Positions 25,182 through 32,718 of a stretch of 34,890 nucleotides of DNA are shown piece by piece (position 1 is the first letter of the stretch; each line of letters starts with the position of its first letter). Location of the stretch: NCBI GenBank assembly GCA_025359085.1, contig JANYHL010000081.1, positions 1 to 34,890 of the forward strand, written 5' to 3'. A program made the translations under genes and the position numbers. A model generated the notes under the pieces. That model was not told the DNA's origin and did not search any database. It saw only the letters and a program-made list of their open reading frames with translations. The stretch comes from Gammaproteobacteria bacterium. GTDB taxonomy: Bacteria; Pseudomonadota; Gammaproteobacteria; Burkholderiales; Burkholderiaceae_C.

Positions 25182-25526
25182 TCAAACAGCGGCAGTGACA
25201 ACGATCTCGATTTTCCACTCGGGCTTGGCCAGCGCCGCCTGAACAGTCGCACGCGGTGGTGTGTGGCCGGTCACTACCCAAGCATCCCAAACCGCGTTCA
25301 TGCCGGCAAAGTCCACCAAATCCGCTAGAAAGATCTGAGTCATCAAAATCTTGCTCTTGTCACTGCCAACACGGGCCAGCAAAGCGTCGACAGCCGCAAG
25401 AACTTGGGCCGTTTGACCTTGGATGTCCTCCTTGGTATCGTTGGCCACCTGACCGGCCAAATAGACCGTACCATTGTGGATCGCCATCTCTGACATGCGA
25501 GTTCCGATTTCAAAGCGTTTGATCAT
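25182..25526 (-). CDS. RidA/YjgF-family protein
   Basis: A 114-residue member of the Rid family, small trimeric proteins; the best-known members hydrolyse reactive enamines and imines made by amino-acid-metabolising enzymes. The catalytic-type arginine is in TPPRATVQA, and the C-terminal Glu in IEIVVTA is present. The residue two after the Arg is Thr rather than Ser, and the family cysteine is replaced by Val, so this is not classical RidA. The ribosome site GGGGA precedes the ATG. It is the first gene of the minus-strand cluster whose FAD enzyme would make imines. Confidence 0.87.
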   Translation of the reverse strand: MIKRFEIGTRMSEMAIHNGTVYLAGQVANDTKEDIQGQTAQVLAAVDALLARVGSDKSKILMTQIFLADLVDFAGMNAVWDAWVVTGHTPPRATVQAALAKPEWKIEIVVTAAV

Positions 25527-25807
25527 TGATTTCCCCTGGTTTTAGCTGCCCCCAGAAGCGAGGGAGTTTATCCATTGGACCACTGCGGCAAGAAATGACA
25601 ATAAACTTGTTGCCCTATCACGGGCAAACCTTTTTGCCTGCAATCTGTCAAGCGACGCCCTGATCGACCCGACGCGCAAGGAATTCCAGTTTTTCGTCCC
25701 TGGGGGTGATGGCCTTGGCAAGGCGTTGCCAGTCAATTCAAGAATGTTGCTGCGACGTTGAAACTACCGCATTTCGTCGTCAGAACGAGCTTGCGCAGGG
25801 TGCTGCG
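25527..25807 (-). promoter_or_regulatory. Upstream region of the RidA-like gene, with overlapping dyads and a possible coding relic
   Basis: No complete gene is seen. At 25610-25627 there is a dyad TTGCCC-n6-GGGCAA, and overlapping it a second dyad GGCAAA-n4-TTTGCC (25623-25638), which together look like an operator in the leader of the RidA-like gene. Between about 25650 and 25740 the minus strand has a codon-like stretch (DWQRLAKAITPRDEKLEF, then LARRVDQGVA and stop) preceded by a stop codon. It may be the tail of a lost gene; I do not recognise it. Confidence 0.35.
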
Positions 25808-26587
25808 TCAGGGGAGCACCTCCGGTGGGGCGTCAAAACTGTCACGGAACGTGAAGTAAAGCGAAGTGAAAAACATCGACGCCATCAGCAGCAGGGCAGG
25901 AAACAGCAAGTCGCCGGCCAGGGCCGGATTGCCCATGAGCGATGCCACGGTGGTCACACCCACCACCAGCAGGATCAACACGGCCAGCCACATCAAGCCA
26001 AACATCACATAGGCCCAAAAATTTCGCCCACAGGCCACGATGCTGAAGAAGAGACTTTTGATTGGCGACAGCCCGTGCCAGTGCACCAGCGCCGGTGCAT
26101 GCCAGAACATCAAGGAGAGGGGCAGATGCAGGCCGATAAAGACCCACATGGCGGCCTGAAAATCGGGCTCCAGCATCATCTCGCGGGTCGGTGTTGCGCC
26201 ACCCAGGTAGACCCGGGCAAAGGCGCCGTCGTCCACCAGCCAGGAGGCCCCCATGGCCAGCAGAAAACCCAGGGCATACAGGGCGCCCAGCAGCAGCATG
26301 GCGCGGGTTTGCTGACGGCCAGCGCGAAAGGCGGTCAGCAACACCTTGGGCATGGGAAAGCGGCCCTCGATGGCTTCTCGCGTTGCCGCCATCATGCCCA
26401 GTGTCGCGGCCGGCAGCAGTGTCATGGCGAGCGCGATACCGATCAAGGGAACCTGGCTGACGACGGTCATCAGCGCCATGAACATGAAAAACAGACCGGC
26501 CAGCGCCAGGGGCTGTTTGAAAAATGTCTTCATGCCCAGCTTGACCCAGAGCGCGCCGCTGCGGGCCGAAACGATAGTGAGTTTCAT
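25808..26587 (-). CDS. BPSS1780-type integral membrane protein
   Basis: A 259-residue membrane protein with about six hydrophobic segments, opening MKLTIVSARSGALWVKLGMK, which I associate with the BPSS1780 family of Burkholderiales. No function is known, and no catalytic motif is visible. Its ATG overlaps the thrB stop as ATGA, so the two are translationally coupled. The conserved neighbours are thrB and DUF2782. Confidence 0.75.
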   Translation of the reverse strand: MKLTIVSARSGALWVKLGMKTFFKQPLALAGLFFMFMALMTVVSQVPLIGIALAMTLLPAATLGMMAATREAIEGRFPMPKVLLTAFRAGRQQTRAMLLLGALYALGFLLAMGASWLVDDGAFARVYLGGATPTREMMLEPDFQAAMWVFIGLHLPLSLMFWHAPALVHWHGLSPIKSLFFSIVACGRNFWAYVMFGLMWLAVLILLVVGVTTVASLMGNPALAGDLLFPALLLMASMFFTSLYFTFRDSFDAPPEVLP

Positions 26588-27579
26588 AGCGACATCTCCA
26601 GCAGGTTGGCAACCTCCGGGTGCATCACCCGTTGTTGCAGTACCCGCTCAAAATGGTCCGGGTCGTGGGGTTGCAGCAGGCTGGCCTGGCGCGGTAGATA
26701 GTGGTCCCACAAGCGGGAAATCCAGAAACGCAGGGCGGCGGCGCGCAGCATGGCGGGCAGCAGCGCCCGCTCGGCGTTCTCCAGCGGGCGCACCGCGCTG
26801 TAGGCGCGCAGGAAGCTCTGGCAGCGTTCCGGGTCGTGCGCCCCGCTGTCGAGATCAATACACCAGTCGTTCAGGGTCACCGCCAGGTCAAACAGCCAAC
26901 TGTCGACGCCGGCAAAATAGAAGTCAAAAACGCCGGTGAGTTCCGGCTGGCCGTGCACATTGTCAAACAGCACGTTGTCCCGAAACAGGTCGGCGTGAAT
27001 CGGGCCGCGGGGCAGCGCGGCCCAGGCCGACGAAGCGGCAACATGGTTTTGGTAGGCCAGCTCGCTTTGCAGCAAGGCGGCTTGCGTCGGGTTGACCTGG
27101 GGCAGCAGCACCGCTGCGGTGTCATTCCACCAGACCAGGCCGCGTAAATTGGGTTGCGACAGGGGGAAGTCGCGACCCGCCAGATGCATTTTGGCCAGCG
27201 TGGTACCGACGGCGGCGCCATGCGTCGGCGTCGGCGCCAGTTCACTGTGGCCACGCAACTTCGTGACTACCGCAGCCGGTTTGCCCTTGAGCTCAAACAC
27301 CAGATCGCCGCGCGCGTTGACCATCGGCTCGGGCACCGGGATACCGCGCTCGGCCAGATGCTTCATCAAGCGCAGATAGAACGGCAGCTGTTCCAGCGTG
27401 AGTCGCTCGAACAGGGTCAGCACGTAGTCAAAGGTCTGGCCATCCCGTTTGGTGCTGGCAAAATAATTGGTGTTCTCGATGCCCCGGGCGCAGCCTTGCA
27501 GGGTGGTGAGCTCACCCAGTTTAAGTTGTCGCAGCAGGGCGCGGGCCTCTCGGGTAGAGACTTCTGTGTAAACCGCCAT
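26584..27579 (-). CDS. thrB: Homoserine kinase (ThrB, APH-fold type)
   Basis: A 331-residue homoserine kinase of the choline/aminoglycoside-kinase fold, unrelated to the GHMP-type enzyme of E. coli. Hallmarks are the N-terminal ARGIENTNYF, the catalytic loop IHADLFRDNVLFD (His195, Asp197) and the magnesium aspartate in GVFDFYFAG (Asp219). It phosphorylates L-homoserine on the way to threonine. It starts three bases after the DUF2782 stop and overlaps the next gene by ATGA, so all three are one transcript. thrA and thrC are not here. Confidence 0.93.
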   Translation of the reverse strand: MAVYTEVSTREARALLRQLKLGELTTLQGCARGIENTNYFASTKRDGQTFDYVLTLFERLTLEQLPFYLRLMKHLAERGIPVPEPMVNARGDLVFELKGKPAAVVTKLRGHSELAPTPTHGAAVGTTLAKMHLAGRDFPLSQPNLRGLVWWNDTAAVLLPQVNPTQAALLQSELAYQNHVAASSAWAALPRGPIHADLFRDNVLFDNVHGQPELTGVFDFYFAGVDSWLFDLAVTLNDWCIDLDSGAHDPERCQSFLRAYSAVRPLENAERALLPAMLRAAALRFWISRLWDHYLPRQASLLQPHDPDHFERVLQQRVMHPEVANLLEMSL

Positions 27580-27582
27580 GAA

Positions 27583-27879
27583 TCAGAAGCCCAAAATTTT
27601 CCAGCTGCGTTCACCGCTGGTGGGCTCAACTTGATAAACGGGCAGGCGCCCCTTGGGTTGAACCGTGATGGTTTTGGTTTCACCGCCAACGCGCAGTTCA
27701 TCAATGCGGGTGCCTGAGTCTTCGATTTGAATGCGCTCGGTGCGCTTTTCAATCACATCCGGTTGAGTGGATGCCGCAGTGCTGGGTTGCGCCGCCGCAG
27801 CTTGGGCGGGCGCAGCAGACTGTGCCAGCCCAAGGCCGCAGAACGATAAAGAGAGAGTAAGAAGCAGGGCTTTTCGCAT
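27583..27879 (-). CDS. DUF2782 small exported protein
   Basis: A 98-residue protein with a signal peptide (MRKALLLTLSLSFCGLGLAQS, cleaved near residue 20) and an Ala/Gln/Pro-rich linker. The conserved part after it contains RIQIEDSGTRIDELRVGG and ends RSWKILGF. I recognise it as DUF2782, a family found between polA and thrB in Burkholderiales; function unknown. A -10-like TACAAT lies on the minus strand at 27891-27886, only seven bases before the ATG, so the mRNA may be nearly leaderless. Confidence 0.8.
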   Translation of the reverse strand: MRKALLLTLSLSFCGLGLAQSAAPAQAAAAQPSTAASTQPDVIEKRTERIQIEDSGTRIDELRVGGETKTITVQPKGRLPVYQVEPTSGERSWKILGF

Positions 27880-27933
27880 CGCGCGATTGTAGGGCGACCA
27901 GGCACGGGCAGCAGTCGCAGGCAAAATGGGCGC

Positions 27934-30798
27934 ATGAATATGAATGACTCCCTGACCGACCGCCCGCCCAAGCCCAGAACCCTGCTGCTGGTGGACGGCT
28001 CCAGCTACCTGTACCGCGCCTTTCATGCCATGCCGGACCTGCGCGCCGTGCCGGGCGACCCGAGCAGTGCGCCCACCGGTGCCATCCGCGGCATGATCAA
28101 CATGCTGCAAAGTCTGCGCAAAGAGGTGCCCGCTGACTATGCCGCCTGCGTTTTTGACGACAAAGGGCCGACCTTTCGGGATGCGCTCTACCCCGAGTAC
28201 AAGGCGCACCGCTCACCCATGCCCGACGATTTACGCTCCCAGATCGAGCCGATTCATGAAGTCGTGCGCCTGATGGGCTGGAAAGTGATGGCCGTGCCCG
28301 GTGTCGAAGCGGATGACGTGATCGGCACGCTGGCCGTGACGGCGGCGCGTCAGGGCATCGAGGTGATCGTAAGCAGCGGCGACAAGGATCTGGCGCAGTT
28401 GGTCAACGCGCACATCACCATCATCGACACCATGAACGGCCGTCGCCGCGATGTGGCGGGTGTCGAGGCCGAGTTTGGCGTGCCACCGCACCTGATGGTG
28501 GACTTTCAAACCCTGGTGGGCGACGCTATTGACAACGTGCCGGGCGTGCCCAAGGTCGGCCCCAAGACCGCTGCCAAGTGGCTGCAGGAATATGGTTCGC
28601 TTGATGCCGTGGTGGCCAACGCCGACCAGATTAAAGGCGTGGTCGGCGAGAACCTGAAGAAGTCGCTCGACTGGTTGCCCTTGGGCCGCCAACTGCTGAC
28701 CATCAAGACCGACTGCGATCTGGACGGTTGGATGCCGGACTTGCCCGCTCTTGATTCAATAGCTACAGGGGTAATGGATACGGGGGCTCTGGCCATATTT
28801 TATGAAAAATACGGGTTCAAGGGCTTGGCCCGCACCTTGGGTGGCGGGTCGGCCAGCGTGGCAAGCAAGGCGAGCTCAGGATTTGGGGTCGGCTCCAAGG
28901 AGCGAAGCGACGCTGGCTCAGACCCCAAATCCGGGTACAAAGCTGAACCCGGTTTGTTTGACGACATTGACCCCCCCACCCCATCCCGAATGACCGACCT
29001 GCACTACGACACCATCCTGACCTGGGAGGCGTTTGAGCACTGGCTCGCCAAGGTGCAGGCGGCGGACCTGGTGGCGCTGGACACCGAAACCACCTCGCTG
29101 GACGAAATGCGCGCGAAGATCGTCGGCATCAGTTTCAGCGTGACGCCGGGCGAGGCGGCTTACATTCCGCTGGCGCACGCCTACCCCGATGCCCTGGCGC
29201 AGTTGCCCCTCAACGAGGTGCTGGCCAAGCTCAAACCCTGGTTGGAAAACCCGGCGAAACACAAGCTGGGCCAGCACGTCAAATACGACCGCCACGTGTT
29301 TGCCAACCACGGCATTGAGGTGCAAGGCTATGCCCATGACACCATGCTGCAAAGTTATGTGCTGGAGGTGACCAAACCCCACGGCCTGGCCAGTCTGGCC
29401 GAGCGGCATCTGGGTCGCACCGGCATCAGCTTTGAGGATTTATGTGGCAAGGGGGTCAATCAAATCTGTTTTGACCAGGTCGATATTGCCCAAGCCGCCC
29501 AGTATTCATGTGAAGACTCCGACATGACGCTGGACGTGCACCGGGTACTGTGGCCTCGGCTGCAGGCCGATGACAAATTGGGCTTCATCTATGAACTGGA
29601 AATCGCCAGCAGCGAGGCCTTGTACCGGATTGAACGCAACGGCGTGCTGATTGACGCGCCCACGCTGGCAGCGCAAAGCCACGAGCTGGGCCAGCGCATT
29701 TTGCAGCTTGAAAAAGAAGCGCATGAGTTGGCCGGCCAGCCTTTCAATTTAAGCAGTCCGAAGCAAATCGGCGAAATATTCTTCGTCACGCTGGGCCTGC
29801 CGATCGTCAAAAAAACCCCCACCGGCACGCCCAGCACCGACGATGAAGTGCTGCAAAAACTGGCCGAAGACTACCCGTTACCGGCCAAAATTCTGGAGCA
29901 CCGGGGACTCGCCAAACTCAAAGGCACCTACACCGACAAGCTGGCGCAACTCGCCCACCCGCGCACCGGCCGCGTTCACACCCACTACGCGCAAGCGGTG
30001 GCGGTGACCGGGCGCTTGAGCAGCAATGACCCCAATTTGCAAAACATTCCCGTGCGCACGCCCGAGGGGCGGCGTGTGCGCGAGGCCTTTGTCGCGCCTG
30101 CGGGTTGTGTGATTGCCAGTGCCGACTACAGCCAGATCGAGCTGCGCATCATGGCGCACATCAGTGGCGACGCGGCGCTGCTGCTGGCTTTTCGTGACGG
30201 CATGGATGTGCACCGTGCCACCGCCGCCGAGATTTTTGGCGTCGATACGGCCCAGGTCACCAGCGAGCAGCGCCGCTACGCCAAGGTCATCAACTTTGGA
30301 CTGATTTACGGCATGAGTGCCTATGGCCTGGCGAGAGCTTTGAGCATCGACAACAGCGCCGCCAAGAACTACATCGAGCGCTACTTTGAGCGCTACCCGG
30401 GAGTCAAAAATTACATGGAACACACCCGGGCGCTCGCCAAGCGCCAAGGCTATGTCGAAACCGTGTTTGGCCGCCGGCTGTATCTGCCCGAGATCAACTC
30501 ACCCAACGGTCCGCGCCGCAGTGGTGCCGAGCGCGCCGCCATCAACGCGCCGATGCAGGGCACGGCGGCGGATTTGATCAAGCTCAGCATGGTGAAAGTG
30601 CAGCAAGTGATCGATGAACAAAAACTCGTCACCAAGATGATCATGCAGGTGCATGACGAACTGGTGTTTGAGGTGCCCGAGTCAGAAATCGATTGGGTCC
30701 GCCATGAGGTGCCCAAGCTGATGGCAGGGGTGGCGCACCTGAAGGTGCCGCTGCTGGCCGAGGTGGGCGTGGGGGCGAACTGGGACCAGGCGCATTGA
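27934..30798 (+). CDS. polA: DNA polymerase I
   Basis: A 954-residue protein for gap repair and Okazaki-fragment processing. Domains: 5' nuclease (about 15-300, LLLVDGSSYLYRAFHAMP to GVPKVGPKTAAKWL); 3'-5' exonuclease (about 375-560, with its metal acids in VALDTETTSL, and GQHVKYDRHVFANHG and YSCEDSDMTLD); polymerase (DYSQIELRIMAHIS, RRYAKVINFGLIYG, QVHDELVFE). Proofreading residues appear intact. The linker between the first two domains is unusual: residues 272-295 coincide with dispersed repeat copy R7, and residues 316-333 lie on a 12-bp inverted repeat. Length is about 25 residues above the E. coli enzyme. A second ATG two codons in is possible. Confidence 0.96.
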   Translation: MNMNDSLTDRPPKPRTLLLVDGSSYLYRAFHAMPDLRAVPGDPSSAPTGAIRGMINMLQSLRKEVPADYAACVFDDKGPTFRDALYPEYKAHRSPMPDDLRSQIEPIHEVVRLMGWKVMAVPGVEADDVIGTLAVTAARQGIEVIVSSGDKDLAQLVNAHITIIDTMNGRRRDVAGVEAEFGVPPHLMVDFQTLVGDAIDNVPGVPKVGPKTAAKWLQEYGSLDAVVANADQIKGVVGENLKKSLDWLPLGRQLLTIKTDCDLDGWMPDLPALDSIATGVMDTGALAIFYEKYGFKGLARTLGGGSASVASKASSGFGVGSKERSDAGSDPKSGYKAEPGLFDDIDPPTPSRMTDLHYDTILTWEAFEHWLAKVQAADLVALDTETTSLDEMRAKIVGISFSVTPGEAAYIPLAHAYPDALAQLPLNEVLAKLKPWLENPAKHKLGQHVKYDRHVFANHGIEVQGYAHDTMLQSYVLEVTKPHGLASLAERHLGRTGISFEDLCGKGVNQICFDQVDIAQAAQYSCEDSDMTLDVHRVLWPRLQADDKLGFIYELEIASSEALYRIERNGVLIDAPTLAAQSHELGQRILQLEKEAHELAGQPFNLSSPKQIGEIFFVTLGLPIVKKTPTGTPSTDDEVLQKLAEDYPLPAKILEHRGLAKLKGTYTDKLAQLAHPRTGRVHTHYAQAVAVTGRLSSNDPNLQNIPVRTPEGRRVREAFVAPAGCVIASADYSQIELRIMAHISGDAALLLAFRDGMDVHRATAAEIFGVDTAQVTSEQRRYAKVINFGLIYGMSAYGLARALSIDNSAAKNYIERYFERYPGVKNYMEHTRALAKRQGYVETVFGRRLYLPEINSPNGPRRSGAERAAINAPMQGTAADLIKLSMVKVQQVIDEQKLVTKMIMQVHDELVFEVPESEIDWVRHEVPKLMAGVAHLKVPLLAEVGVGANWDQAH
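28750..28815 (+). repeat. Dispersed short repeat, copy R7 (forward), in frame inside polA
   Basis: Box 1 ATAGCT (28759-28764), 19 bases, box 2 GGGCTCTGGCC (28784-28794), then the A/T flank ATATTTTATGAAAAAT. All parts match the intergenic copies in order and spacing. It is translated near the end of the PolA 5' nuclease domain (DSIATGVMDTGALAIFYEK), with A/T-rich codons unlike the rest of the gene. Confidence 0.7.
28879..28932. repeat. Inverted repeat inside the polA interdomain linker
   Basis: GGATTTGGGGTC (28879-28890) and GACCCCAAATCC (28921-28932) are perfect 12-bp inverted arms around a 30-base spacer. The spacer holds a smaller perfect hairpin GCTCC-AA-GGAGC (28892-28903) and the text GGAGCGAAGCGACGCTGG. 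The frame stays open (GFGVGSKERSDAGSDPKS), in a low-complexity linker. Confidence 0.8.
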
Positions 30799-30802
30799 CA
30801 GA

Positions 30803-31051
30803 TCAGCCCTGCCGATACAGATACAGGCCCAGGCACAAGCCAGAACCAACGGCATACAGAAGCCAGGTCGTCGAAATGGCATAGGGGTAGAGCATGAGTG
30901 CGACCCCGATCCATTTGGGGATGGCCAGCGAGGCTTTCTTGCCATAGCGGTAAGCCGCATAACCCACGATGCCAAACACAAGGGCACCCAAAATGTAGAG
31001 TGGGCTGGGCAGGCTCAAGCCGAGGGATTCGAGGGTTTTCAACTCATTCAT
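30803..31051 (-). CDS. Small hypothetical membrane protein
   Basis: About 82 residues with two or three hydrophobic stretches (LYILGALVFGIVGYAAY, and from WIGVALMLYPYAI through TWLLYAVGSGLCLGLYLY), separated by a basic loop (RYGKKASLAIPK). I do not recognise the family. The ATG at 31051 is preferred; a TTG at 31093 would add 14 residues and overlap the upstream spacer without a ribosome site. It converges on polA with four bases between the stops, and is divergent from the PhoD-type gene. Confidence 0.65.
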   Translation of the reverse strand: MNELKTLESLGLSLPSPLYILGALVFGIVGYAAYRYGKKASLAIPKWIGVALMLYPYAISTTWLLYAVGSGLCLGLYLYRQG

Positions 31052-31116
31052 GGACAAGGGCGGCGCGGTAGGCGCTTGCCATAATACGTTCAAACCAGTC
31101 CATGAGATACGCTGAC

Positions 31117-32718
31117 ATGATCCATCGCCGTCGCCTGCTCCAGTTGCTTGTTGCCCATGCCGCCAGCTGGAGCCTGTCGCGCACGGCCTGGAGCCAGTCG
31201 CGCTTCAACCAAAATCCGTTTACCTTGGGGGTGGCGAGCGGCTCGCCGACGCACGATTCGGTGGTGCTGTGGACGCGCTTGCACAGCGCCAAGTCGTCGC
31301 TGCTGGGCCTCAGTGAGGACTTGGGCCACGCTGCGGTGCCGGTGCGTTGGGAACTGGCGCACGACGAACAATTCAGCCGCCTGGTGCAAAGCGGGCAGGT
31401 CCTGGCCAGTTCGGCGCTGGCGCATTCGGTTCACGTCGAGGTGGCGGGGCTCGACGCTGACCGCTGGTATTTTTACCGTTTCATGGCGGGCGATTTTGTC
31501 AGCCCGGTGGGGCGCACGCGCACGGTGCCCAAGCCCGATGCGGTCGTGGTCCGGTTGCGGCTGGCCTATGCGTCGTGCCAGAAATGGGAGGACGGCTATT
31601 TCACTGCTTGGCGCCACATGCGCGAAGAAAACCTGGACTTGGTGCTGTTTCTGGGCGACTACATCTATGAATACCCTGCGTTGACAAGCAAGGTGCGGGT
31701 GCCCACGGGTGGCTGGGTGTTGACCCTGGACGACTATCGCCAACGCTATGCGCTGTACAAGGGCGAAGCCGATTTGCAGGCGATGCATGCGGCCTGTCCG
31801 TGGCTGCTGACCTGGGATGACCACGAGGTGCAAAACGATTACGCGGGCGTGCACGCCGGTTTCAGTAGCGCGGCTGACCCGTCCGTGCCGAGTCATTTTT
31901 TGGCTCGTCGTGCGGCGGCTTACCAAGCCTGGTACGAGCACATGCCGGTGCGCGCGTCTGCCTTGACGCGCGGCCTGGCCGGTTTGGCGAGCGGCGCCGA
32001 GCTGCGCATCTACAGCCGCTTGCCCTACGGCCAGCTCGCATCGCTTTACCTGCTCGACGGGCGCCAGTACAAGGACCCGCAGGCCTGCACAAACGGCGGG
32101 GGCCGGGGCTCGGGTAAAGTGAAGCCAGGCACTTGTCCGGCGTGGAATGACGCTGTGCGTTCCCTGCTGGGTCGGGCCCAGGAGCGCTGGCTGGACGGCG
32201 AGTTTGCAAAACCCCATGCGCAGGAATCCGGCTGGAACGTGCTGGGCCAGCCCACGCTGTTTGGCCAGCGTGATTTGAAAGTTGGCCCCGGTCAAACGTT
32301 CTGGAACGATGGCTGGGACGGCTACGCCGCGGCGCGCACGCGCTTGACCGATGCCTTGCGCCAACACGCCGTGGCCAACCCGGTGATTTTGGGGGGCGAT
32401 CTGCATGAAAACTGGGTCGGCCATGTGAAGGCCGATTACGCTGACCCGAACAGTGTCAGCCTGGGGGTGGAATTCTGCGGCACCAGCATCAGCTCGCGCT
32501 CTGGTGGCAATGCGAAAACAGCCGAGCGGCTGGCCGAGAACCCGCACTTCGTTTTTGCCGAGGCACAGCGCAAAGGCTATGGCGTGGTGGAGTTCACGCC
32601 GACGCAGCTCACCACCACCTTGCGCGTGGTCGACGACGTGACGCGGCAAGACACCAAGATTGAAACCCTGGCGCGCTTCACGGTGCAGGCCGGGCGGCCT
32701 GTGGTGGAGCGGGTTTGA
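31117..32718 (+). CDS. PhoD-type alkaline phosphatase/phosphodiesterase
   Basis: About 533 residues. The N-terminus IHRRRLLQLL followed by a short hydrophobic run and TAWSQS looks like a twin-arginine export signal, usual for PhoD. The family N-terminal domain (FTLGVASGSPTHDSVVLWTR) and the metallophosphatase motifs follow: ASCQKWEDGYF, LFLGDYIYEY, LLTWDDHEVQNDY and ILGGDLHENWVGH. These enzymes release phosphate from mono- and diesters outside the cytoplasm, with calcium and iron. I prefer the ATG at 31117; an in-frame ATG at 31102 would add five residues. No pho regulon genes are beside it. Confidence 0.87.
   Translation: MIHRRRLLQLLVAHAASWSLSRTAWSQSRFNQNPFTLGVASGSPTHDSVVLWTRLHSAKSSLLGLSEDLGHAAVPVRWELAHDEQFSRLVQSGQVLASSALAHSVHVEVAGLDADRWYFYRFMAGDFVSPVGRTRTVPKPDAVVVRLRLAYASCQKWEDGYFTAWRHMREENLDLVLFLGDYIYEYPALTSKVRVPTGGWVLTLDDYRQRYALYKGEADLQAMHAACPWLLTWDDHEVQNDYAGVHAGFSSAADPSVPSHFLARRAAAYQAWYEHMPVRASALTRGLAGLASGAELRIYSRLPYGQLASLYLLDGRQYKDPQACTNGGGRGSGKVKPGTCPAWNDAVRSLLGRAQERWLDGEFAKPHAQESGWNVLGQPTLFGQRDLKVGPGQTFWNDGWDGYAAARTRLTDALRQHAVANPVILGGDLHENWVGHVKADYADPNSVSLGVEFCGTSISSRSGGNAKTAERLAENPHFVFAEAQRKGYGVVEFTPTQLTTTLRVVDDVTRQDTKIETLARFTVQAGRPVVERV

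Noticed and set aside
25706-26701. A 331-codon plus-strand frame opposite the BPSS1780-type gene
   Set aside because: It is rich in His, Gln and Arg and has no domain. The minus-strand frame has clean membrane segments and ATGA coupling with thrB.
31090-32649. A 519-codon open frame on the minus strand opposite the PhoD-type gene
   Set aside because: It is an antisense shadow of a gene with clear metallophosphatase motifs; its translation is His/Arg/Gln-rich with no recognisable domain.
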